Shown one piece after another: positions 1 to 4,941 of a stretch of 5,486 nucleotides of DNA. This DNA comes from Candidatus Poseidoniaceae archaeon (lineage in GTDB: Archaea > Thermoplasmatota > Poseidoniia > Poseidoniales > Poseidoniaceae). Within the stretch, counting starts at the first letter, position 1. Each line of letters opens with the position of its first letter. The notes below the pieces were generated by a model. The model was not told the DNA's origin. It made no database searches and saw only the letters and a program-made list of their open reading frames with translations. The translations under genes were made by a program, and so were the position numbers. Location of the stretch: assembly GCA_013330015.1 (NCBI GenBank), contig DUJC01000180.1, positions 17,622 to 23,107 on the forward strand. The letters run 5' to 3'.

Positions 1-468
1 TTCCTCGATGATGTCACAAAAGAAGCGGGAAATCTCGATCTTTCGAGAGCCTTCTCAATCTTTGGCTTGGACTACAAACCATCGGATGAACCAAAACGAA
101 AGCAAGGTACTGAATCTGTCGTATGGGAACACTTTGCTCAAGGATGGCTCGGCGTCCATGTCCGTTCTCAAGGAAACAAACTGAAAGTGACCAGCCATAT
201 GCAACATTCTCCCGTTCGAGAACACCTGCAAGTTGGTGACGAAATTGTTGCTGTTGATGCCATTCGAGTAACGAATGCTGAACAACTGAAATCCACGCTG
301 AAAGGAAAGGTAGGATCAACAGCCCGAGTCATGTTTGCACGAAATTCTGTCATGCATGATGCAGTGCTGGATGTTGCCTTAGAGCCAAACTACCCGACCG
401 TAACAACGAGCAATGGAAATCGTTTGTGGAAATCTACAATTCGTTCGCGTCAGGTTGACTCGGCGTAA
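1..468 (+). CDS. M61-family (glycyl) aminopeptidase, C-terminal PDZ part, 5'-truncated
   Basis: The frame is open from base 1 to the TAA at 466-468, giving 155 codons of a longer protein whose start lies outside the window. Residues about 1-25 (LDLSRAFSIFGLDY) resemble the segment that ends the M61 catalytic region. Residues about 50-128 form a PDZ domain: the carboxylate-binding loop is WLGV at 49-52, followed by KVTSHMQHSPV and GDEIVAVDAIRV (79-90). The tail carries a strand, VLDVALEPNYPT, like the end of COG3975 proteins. M61 enzymes are zinc aminopeptidases with an HExxH site, which would lie upstream and cannot be checked here; the PDZ domain is thought to bind substrate or partner C-termini. 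The gene converges on the SerK-like gene and overlaps it by 35 bp. Another PDZ protease or PDZ-only protein remains possible because only the C-terminus is visible. Confidence 0.72.
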   Translation, partial: FLDDVTKEAGNLDLSRAFSIFGLDYKPSDEPKRKQGTESVVWEHFAQGWLGVHVRSQGNKLKVTSHMQHSPVREHLQVGDEIVAVDAIRVTNAEQLKSTLKGKVGSTARVMFARNSVMHDAVLDVALEPNYPTVTTSNGNRLWKSTIRSRQVDSA

Positions 469-880
469 GCAACGACAGCCGCTCAAGCGATACATGAATC
501 GGAGGTAGATGGTCAGATATGCGATGACGCGTCGTTTTTGGAGGATAAAGATTTGAAGAAAGAGCCATATCGATAACGTCCTGTTTTGTAATAGACTCCA
601 AATCAGAGGCTGGCCATAATTCAAGTTCAACCGAGTCATCCTGCAAATAATCGATGCACAACACTGGAATTCTGGCAAGTTCAAGTCGTTGTGCAACTGC
701 GTATCGATGATGTCCATCGAGGATTGTCCCAGTAGCCTTGTCTGCGATTAGAGGCTTGGTAAAACCATCCCAACGTAGCGTCATTTCGAGGAGTTTTTCC
801 ATGTTCTTAGGTTTGATTTCCTCGTGGGCTTTGAGCCATTCAACAGGGACTAGGCGTACATCCTCCTCTGCCCAAGACAT
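434..880 (-). CDS. ParB/sulfiredoxin-fold protein, SerK-like (possible free L-serine kinase)
   Basis: This complete 148-residue protein starts at ATG (878-880) and stops at 434-436. Visible motifs are HEE at 19-21, KPLIADKATG at 42-51, the ParB/Srx nucleotide-loop signature ILDGHHR at 53-59, and PPKTTRH at 113-119. The sequence HEE...DGHHR...PPK(S/T)TRH in a protein with no DNA-binding domain matches the archaeal ADP-dependent serine kinase SerK better than chromosome-partitioning ParB. SerK makes O-phosphoserine, which feeds cysteine and serine metabolism; there a Glu near the HEE motif acts as catalytic base, and E20 or E21 would be the equivalent here. The kinase assignment is inferred from motifs. 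A generic ParB-like NTP-binding protein is the alternative. The C-terminal 25 residues look variable, and their coding DNA overlaps the convergent peptidase gene. The start codon is 11 bp from the divergent nucleotidyltransferase start, with no Shine-Dalgarno, suggesting a leaderless or very short-leader mRNA. Confidence 0.7.
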   Translation of the reverse strand: MSWAEEDVRLVPVEWLKAHEEIKPKNMEKLLEMTLRWDGFTKPLIADKATGTILDGHHRYAVAQRLELARIPVLCIDYLQDDSVELELWPASDLESITKQDVIDMALSSNLYPPKTTRHRISDHLPPIHVSLERLSLLTPSQPDANEL

Positions 881-891
881 GCTTCAACCAC

Positions 892-2262
892 ATGAATCCA
901 CAGGATAATGCTTTGTCTTGTATGAACACGCAGGGTTTGATGTCCGGCATGGAACCTGCACGCGGAATGGAAGGGTTGCCTCTGCTTCCCTCACTGTCTT
1001 CCATGGTTCAACAACTACCACAATCGCTGGTTGAAATCATCGAATGGTTTCATCGAAACAATGCCGATGTATGGATTGTTGGTGGTGCGGTTCGGAACGC
1101 ATTGTTGGGGACAAACATCGTTGAATTCGATCTCGCAACAACATTAACTCCCGATGAAATGAAGTCTTATCCCGATACAATTCCAACTGGCGAGCGTTAC
1201 GGAACAATAACATTCCGTAACCAAGGTGATTGCTACGAAGTCACAACACTACGAACCGAATTCGGATACAACGACGGCCGAAGGCCAGACGAAGTCCAGT
1301 GGGGTGATTCACTACTCATCGATCTCTCACGTCGAGATTTGACCATGAACTCCCTCGCTATTGACCCAGTGAATCAGGTCTTTTACGACCCATTCGACGG
1401 ACAAGGAGATTTGCAACATGGACGTATTCGCTCGGTTGGAGATGCAACGAAACGATTGTCAGAGGATGCGCTACGTATCATGCGTTCCTACAGATTCATG
1501 GACCAAGGAGCAGCAGGCATTTGGTGGCCAGAGCGGCAGCTTGCAGATGCATTGCGAGCAACAAAAACCATGCTCGGACGAATCGCCAGTGAGCGTATTT
1601 GGTCCGAATTCAAACGTATCCTCTTGGGACAACATGCATCAGAGATTGTTCAACGAATGGTAGATGATGGAATTCTGAAACAAATCTTGGACTTGGATTG
1701 GGAGCAGGACGATGGGCGGATTAAACTCCTCAATGAACTCGAAGGAAGTGACGTCATTGACCGATTGGTTGTATTGCTTAGAGACTTCTCCTCGAAGGAG
1801 TGTGAACAACTCGCAGCGAGGCTTCGATTGAGTGGTCAGGAGAAAAAACGACTTCTGTTTCGTCACGCAAAATTAGGCCACCTACCTGAAGATACGGAGT
1901 CCATGATGCGGGTCTTTTCCGTTGTCATTGGAACCTGGGGCGAGCAACATCTATGCATCGAAAAGATGTTTGCTCGAGACAATCCTTCTCTCGATTACTC
2001 AGAGAACGATGTTCAGCGACGACTTGATCGATATCTGCGATTGAACATTGATGTCAACGTTGAGCCCTTAGCTTCAGGTGAATACATTATGCAGCAAACA
2101 AACATTCCACAAGGGCCGAAACTTGGTGCATTGAAGTCGTGGCTTTTCTATGAGCAAGTAGCACGGAATTTGAGGACAATCGAAGAAATCGACACCCTCC
2201 TTTGCACGTTATCATGGCAGTCCGACGATACATCGCGTTGGCCAAAACTTCAATTCCCCTAA
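892..2262 (+). CDS. Class II CCA tRNA nucleotidyltransferase / poly(A) polymerase family protein
   Basis: The protein has 456 residues from the first ATG. The family core starts near residue 44, so ATGs at 922, 940, 949, 967 or 1003 are also possible starts. Motifs seen: GGAVRNALLG (64-73), metal-site region VEFDLAT (77-83), TGERYGTIT (99-107), VTTLR (117-121), GRRPDEVQW (129-137), RRDLTMNSLA (147-156), DPFDGQGDL (166-174), and EDALRIMRSYRF (191-202), whose EDxxR pattern matches the base-selecting motif of CCA-adding enzymes. The C-terminus (PLASGEYIMQ, then PQGPKLGALK) resembles the bacterial enzymes' tail. The expected role is adding or repairing the tRNA 3' CCA end; poly(A) polymerase is the alternative. 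Class II is typical of bacteria and eukaryotes, while archaea normally carry class I, so lateral acquisition is likely. Two usual Asp positions differ: VRD reads VRN (N69) and DxD reads ExD (E78, D80). It diverges from the SerK-like gene and is followed by the EF-hand gene 44 bp later. Confidence 0.83.
   Translation: MNPQDNALSCMNTQGLMSGMEPARGMEGLPLLPSLSSMVQQLPQSLVEIIEWFHRNNADVWIVGGAVRNALLGTNIVEFDLATTLTPDEMKSYPDTIPTGERYGTITFRNQGDCYEVTTLRTEFGYNDGRRPDEVQWGDSLLIDLSRRDLTMNSLAIDPVNQVFYDPFDGQGDLQHGRIRSVGDATKRLSEDALRIMRSYRFMDQGAAGIWWPERQLADALRATKTMLGRIASERIWSEFKRILLGQHASEIVQRMVDDGILKQILDLDWEQDDGRIKLLNELEGSDVIDRLVVLLRDFSSKECEQLAARLRLSGQEKKRLLFRHAKLGHLPEDTESMMRVFSVVIGTWGEQHLCIEKMFARDNPSLDYSENDVQRRLDRYLRLNIDVNVEPLASGEYIMQQTNIPQGPKLGALKSWLFYEQVARNLRTIEEIDTLLCTLSWQSDDTSRWPKLQFP
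905..914 (-). promoter_or_regulatory. Possible BRE/TATA-like promoter for the SerK-like gene
   Basis: Read on the minus strand, this patch is AAAGCATTAT, a purine-rich BRE-like run followed by an AT-rich hexamer about 25-30 bases ahead of the ATG at 880. That is the spacing expected for an archaeal TATA box if the transcript is leaderless. The match to the TATA consensus is only moderate, and the element lies inside the 5' coding part of the divergent gene, so this is a weak call. Confidence 0.2.
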
Positions 2263-2294
2263 CCTGATAGTCCAACCACACGCAAGTGTCTTCT

Positions 2295-2302
2295 GGACGT
2301 GA
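2295..2302 (+). promoter_or_regulatory. Possible Shine-Dalgarno for the EF-hand gene
   Basis: GGACGTGA differs at one base from GGAGGTGA, the complement of the 16S rRNA 3' end. It sits 4 nt before ATG 2307, which favours that start over the in-frame GTG at 2286. The spacing is on the short side. Confidence 0.35.
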
Positions 2303-2306
2303 ATCG

Positions 2307-3236
2307 ATGGCTGTTAAACAAGTCCTTCAAGCAAGAATGGAGAAGCACATCAAGGAAATGGTCTCAACCAATCCAATGATTGGTCAATTGAATACTCAAT
2401 TTACAAGCTGGCTTCTCGGCTCCGGATTGACCGGAACAGAAATCATTCAGATGATCGATTCAAACATGGATGCAGTTATTCAGCCTACAGAACTCTCAAG
2501 TGCACTTCAGCGAACCACTGGCACACAGCCTCCTGGTTGGGTCATCAATGGACTCATGTCCGTCCTCGACATGGACAAGGACGGAAACGTGACCGTTGCG
2601 GATCTTCACACCTATTTTGAGACAATCGGTCTTCCAAGTGGAATTGAAGAACCTGAGCCTGAACCTGAACCAGAACCTGATGAATTCGAAGAACTCGACC
2701 AAGAAATAGAGGAAGAGGCTCGAAGGCAGGCCGAGGAAATCATTCGTCAGCAAGAGGCTGAAAAACAACGCTTGTTGGAAGAACAACAAGCGAAAGAGGC
2801 TGCTGAACGAGAGGCGGAAGAAAAGTCTCGCAGAGAGGAAGAAGCTGCTAAAGCAAAACCAGAACCAATTCTCCTTGAAGAAGATGGGAGCCCTGTGAGT
2901 CATGCACGATTCATCGAATTGTTGGAAGGTATGAAACTCAGCAGCGAACGCCGTGAAGCGATTTCTCAATCACCGACACAATCGTGCAACATTCATGTTT
3001 CTTCGATCGAAAAGACATTGATGGGGCAAGGGCCAATGAAGAACGGAATGACAGTTATCGGAACACTCTCAGAGAACCGGGACATTGAAGTCGAACTGCA
3101 ACTACCGTTCGAAGCCAACGAACAGGTTCAGGCCTTTCAGTCGAATCACTCCGTTGAAGTCGTTGCACATATCATAGACTGGAACGTTGGACGAAAGCGA
3201 GCCGTTTTCACAGCAACTGACTTCGACTACTCATAG
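2307..3236 (+). CDS. EF-hand, Pro-Glu linker and coiled-coil protein of unknown function
   Basis: With the ATG at 2307 the protein has 309 residues; GTG at 2286 would add seven. It has four visible parts. Residues 1-105 are mostly helical and hold two EF-hand loops: loop 1 at 51-62 (D51, N53, D55, I58, E62, Ala rather than Gly at position six) and loop 2 at 88-99 (DMDKDGNVTVAD, ending in Asp instead of Glu). Residues 115-124 are a (Glu-Pro)5 run. Residues about 125-185 are a Glu/Arg/Gln/Ala-rich segment predicted to be a long charged helix or coiled coil. Residues about 186-309 hold a helix followed by alternating beta-strand-like sequence (MTVIGTL, DIEVELQLPF, VEVVAHIIDW, RAVFTATDF) that could be an OB-like or other small beta fold. 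There is no signal peptide or membrane segment, so it is probably cytosolic. Calcium or magnesium binding is inferred from the loops. I do not recognise the whole protein. Its 3' end overlaps the convergent dehydrogenase by 6 bp. Confidence 0.82.
   Translation: MAVKQVLQARMEKHIKEMVSTNPMIGQLNTQFTSWLLGSGLTGTEIIQMIDSNMDAVIQPTELSSALQRTTGTQPPGWVINGLMSVLDMDKDGNVTVADLHTYFETIGLPSGIEEPEPEPEPEPDEFEELDQEIEEEARRQAEEIIRQQEAEKQRLLEEQQAKEAAEREAEEKSRREEEAAKAKPEPILLEEDGSPVSHARFIELLEGMKLSSERREAISQSPTQSCNIHVSSIEKTLMGQGPMKNGMTVIGTLSENRDIEVELQLPFEANEQVQAFQSNHSVEVVAHIIDWNVGRKRAVFTATDFDYS
2649..2678 (+). repeat. Five 6-bp Glu-Pro codon repeats
   Basis: Five tandem copies of a GARCCN hexamer (four end in T, one in A) encode (Glu-Pro)5 inside the EF-hand gene. 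The run forms an extended, acidic spacer between the EF-hand domain and the coiled coil. Tandem units of this kind can change copy number by slippage in multiples of two residues without breaking the frame. Confidence 0.9.
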
Positions 3237-4400
3237 AAGGCTTCGAGCAACAACGATTCGTTGTACTTCTTGAGTTCCTTCATAGATTTGCGTGATTTTC
3301 GCATCTCGGAAGAAGCGCTCAACAGGGAATTCTTTGGTGTAGCCGTATCCACCGTGGACTTGGATTGCCCGTTCTGAGACCCACATCGCTGTGTCACCTG
3401 CGTAGAGTTTGGCCATGCTCGCTTCCTTTGTATGGCGTGGCCCATCGTGTTCGTAATGCAGTTGTTTGGCCCATGAAGCCTTGTAGACGAGGAGTCGTGC
3501 TGCATCAATTCGAGTCGCCATGTCGGCGAGATAGCCCATAATCATTTGATGATGCGCAATCGGTTTTCCAAACGCTTCACGCTCGTGTGCATACTTGAGC
3601 GATGCTTCATAGGCTCCTTGGGCGATACCGAGTGCCTGTGCTGCAATACCGATGCGAGAGTTATCAAGGGCATTCATAGCGATTGGGAAGCCATTTCCAG
3701 CTCCTTTGATGATGTTTTCAACTGGAACCTTACAGTCCTTGAGAACAAGTGTGCACGTGTCGGATGAGCGAATGCCTAGTTTGTCTTCCTTTTTCCCGAC
3801 AGAGAAGCCCTCAAAGGAGGAATCAACGATGAATGCAGTTGTACCACCGTGCCTCTTTACACCGTAGTCTGGATGATCGACGTCTTTTGCGAAGAGAACG
3901 ATGATCTTGGCTTGAGCACCGTTGGTGACCCACATTTTCTCGCCGTTGAGGATGTAGTGTGTCCCGTCGTCTGAAAGTTTTGCTTTGCAGGTCATTGCCG
4001 CAGCATCCGTTCCTGCACCTGCTTCTGAAAGTGAGTATGCACCCACTTCTCCTTCTGCAAGCCGTGGAAGGTAGGTTTCCTTTTGGAAATCATCCCCGTG
4101 AAGTGCTATGGTTTTGGCACACAATCCGACATGAACACAAAACATAACTGAGAAGGATGGGTCAACTCGGGCAAGTTCCTCGACAATGATCGACTCAGAG
4201 ATGTCGTCAACTGGCATTCCGCCGTATTGTTCGGGGACAGTGACCCCTTGCAAGCCCAGCTCGAGGAATTGCTGCCATTCCTCTGAGGGCGGTGTTTGCG
4301 TCTGGTCACGGTGCTCCACGGTTGGTGCAAGGACCGTTTCTGCAAAATCGCGCACCATCTCTCGAATCATGTCTTGTTCATCGGTTGTTTTGAAGTCCAA
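3231..4400 (-). CDS. Acyl-CoA dehydrogenase
   Basis: This complete 389-residue FAD enzyme is the usual length for the short/medium-chain acyl-CoA dehydrogenase family. It catalyses alpha,beta-dehydrogenation of acyl-CoA, the first step of each beta-oxidation round, and would pass electrons to an electron-transfer flavoprotein that is not encoded here. Order of features: N-terminal helical domain starting MDFKTTDEQDMIR; FAD/substrate signature YSLSEAGAGTDAAA (122-135); beta domain with LNGEKMWVTNG (151-161); C-terminal helical domain with REAFGKPIAHHQ (274-285), QVHGGYGYTKEFPVERFFRD (347-366) and IYEGTQEVQR (372-381). E374 in YEGT aligns with the catalytic base of the SCAD/MCAD class. The start is TTG (4398-4400): it gives the conserved MDF N-terminus, and an in-frame stop 30 bp upstream leaves no ATG before residue 11. 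Chain length or branched-chain preference cannot be read from the sequence. It is transcribed divergently from the GcvH-like gene. Confidence 0.95.
   Translation of the reverse strand: MDFKTTDEQDMIREMVRDFAETVLAPTVEHRDQTQTPPSEEWQQFLELGLQGVTVPEQYGGMPVDDISESIIVEELARVDPSFSVMFCVHVGLCAKTIALHGDDFQKETYLPRLAEGEVGAYSLSEAGAGTDAAAMTCKAKLSDDGTHYILNGEKMWVTNGAQAKIIVLFAKDVDHPDYGVKRHGGTTAFIVDSSFEGFSVGKKEDKLGIRSSDTCTLVLKDCKVPVENIIKGAGNGFPIAMNALDNSRIGIAAQALGIAQGAYEASLKYAHEREAFGKPIAHHQMIMGYLADMATRIDAARLLVYKASWAKQLHYEHDGPRHTKEASMAKLYAGDTAMWVSERAIQVHGGYGYTKEFPVERFFRDAKITQIYEGTQEVQRIVVARSLL
3250..3264. other. Short inverted repeat beyond the EF-hand gene stop
   Basis: ACAACG-ATT-CGTTGT is a perfect 6-bp inverted repeat with a 3-nt loop, 13 bp past the EF-hand gene stop and inside the 3' end of the dehydrogenase gene. 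On the plus strand it is followed by acttctt, not a strong U-tract, so a terminator role is doubtful. The same bases encode the conserved VQRIVV residues of the dehydrogenase, so the symmetry may be incidental. Confidence 0.25.
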
Positions 4401-4419
4401 ACTCCCACCAGTGAGCCCT

Positions 4420-4436
4420 AAGTGGGGTCCTCACTT
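4420..4436. promoter_or_regulatory. Dyad element near the acyl-CoA dehydrogenase start (possible operator)
   Basis: AAGTGGGGTCCTCACTT has dyad symmetry around base 4428, with 7 of 8 paired positions matching. It lies 20-36 bp upstream of the TTG start of the dehydrogenase, about where transcription would begin if the TATA-like core at 4446-4453 is used. Regulator binding here would be expected to affect initiation. The identity of any regulator is unknown. Confidence 0.35.
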
Positions 4437-4440
4437 AATG

Positions 4441-4459
4441 GATGTGCTATAGCCACATC
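4441..4459. promoter_or_regulatory. Dyad enclosing a TATA-like core (possible dehydrogenase promoter/operator)
   Basis: GATGTG at 4441-4446 and CACATC at 4454-4459 are perfect inverted arms. Between and overlapping them lies the palindrome GCTATAGC (4446-4453). Used as a minus-strand TATA box, this core would place the transcript start near 4423, giving about a 23-nt leader with a GGTG (4406-4409) five bases before the TTG start. Symmetry around a TATA-like core would suit a repressor that competes with TBP. This is inferred from position and symmetry only. Confidence 0.32.
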
Positions 4460-4480
4460 TCCACGAATCTAGCGATGGTT

Positions 4481-4486
4481 CATATA
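4481..4486 (+). promoter_or_regulatory. TATA-like box for the GcvH-like/hpt operon
   Basis: CATATA lies about 25 bp before the Shine-Dalgarno at 4508, so the predicted transcript would start just at or before the ribosome-binding site and carry a leader of roughly 10-15 nt. The preceding bases (atggtt) are not a good BRE, which keeps the call modest. Confidence 0.35.
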
Positions 4487-4507
4487 GGAGTTGTTTGAGC
4501 CGCGTAC

Positions 4508-4513
4508 AGGTGA
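4508..4513 (+). promoter_or_regulatory. Shine-Dalgarno that sets the TTG start of the GcvH-like gene
   Basis: AGGTGA matches the complement of the 16S rRNA 3' end and is 6 nt from TTG 4520. An in-frame TGA (4511-4513) overlaps it, and no ATG or GTG occurs in this frame before residue 32, so TTG is effectively the only usable start. The ATG at 4515 is in another frame and only one base past the motif. Confidence 0.7.
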
Positions 4514-4519
4514 AATGGC

Positions 4520-4924
4520 TTGGAAGAAGAAGTCGTCGAATTTAACATCGCACACAACAGAAAGTACTCGATCGATCATCTCTGGTATCAAGAGAAGGAC
4601 GATGAAAAAATCATGGTCGGCATTAGCGAATTCATGGGCGTTGAGATTGGAGAAGTCCTCCGTGTTATCCTCCCACAAGCTGAGACCATGGTCGATGAAG
4701 GACAAGACATGTTTTCCCTTTGGACTGGAGACGAGAAAATCGCTTTCACTGCACCGTTCTCGGGCACCATCACAGAAGTCAACGGAGAAGTCGAAATCAA
4801 TCCAGATCTCGTGAACGAGTCCGCATACGATCTCGGCTGGATTCTGGTTCTCCAACCGTTCCATTTCGACATGGAGAATCTGCTCGAACCTGACGAATAC
4901 GTCGAGTATCTCTCCGAACTTTGA
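4520..4924 (+). CDS. GcvH-like (glycine cleavage H-fold) protein lacking the canonical lipoyl lysine
   Basis: The 134-residue length and pattern match the H protein of the glycine cleavage system: YSIDHLWY (16-23; KYxxxHEW in the family), MVGISEF (32-38), IGEVLRVILP (43-52), APFSGTITEVN (78-88), NPDLVNESAYDLGWILVLQP (94-113), and a C-terminal LLEPDEYVEYL (121-131). The family ESVKA motif that carries lipoyl-lysine aligns without gaps to W68-T69-G70-D71-E72, so the modified Lys is Asp and the Glu three before it is Trp. K73, two residues later, is the only nearby lysine. The fold is therefore clear, but transfer of aminomethyl groups on a lipoyl arm is doubtful; a structural, scaffold or other carrier role is possible. 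No gcvP, gcvT or lipoate ligase lies in the window. Seventeen bases separate its stop from hpt, so the two are probably co-transcribed from the promoter near 4481. Confidence 0.8.
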   Translation: MEEEVVEFNIAHNRKYSIDHLWYQEKDDEKIMVGISEFMGVEIGEVLRVILPQAETMVDEGQDMFSLWTGDEKIAFTAPFSGTITEVNGEVEINPDLVNESAYDLGWILVLQPFHFDMENLLEPDEYVEYLSEL

Positions 4925-4941
4925 ATCGACGAAGTGGAACC

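Noticed and set aside
1..468. HtrA/DegP-type or S2P protease as the source of the PDZ domain
   Set aside because: The residues before the PDZ domain lack trypsin-like or transmembrane features and instead resemble the M61 linker region. The call stays tentative because the catalytic part is outside the window.
434..880. Chromosome-partitioning ParB
   Set aside because: Only the ParB/Srx-fold domain is present, with no helix-turn-helix or dimerisation domain and no parA nearby. The HEE and PPKTTRH motifs fit SerK-like proteins better.
2278..2289. ACAC-GCAA-GTGT, a possible hairpin with a GNRA loop between the nucleotidyltransferase and EF-hand genes
   Set aside because: A 4-bp stem is too weak and no T-tract follows, so it was not called a terminator or regulatory element.
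2496..2969. Long open frame on the minus strand (157 codons) opposite the EF-hand gene
   Set aside because: Its Phe/Leu/Arg-rich translation is the antisense of the Glu/Gln/Ala coiled-coil codons. The plus-strand frame has EF-hand motifs, so this is a shadow.
4491..4814. Plus-strand frame of 107 codons overlapping the GcvH-like gene, with an ATG at 4515
   Set aside because: Its translation is Ser/Lys-rich with no family features. The GcvH-like reading is in another frame and is clearly the conserved one.
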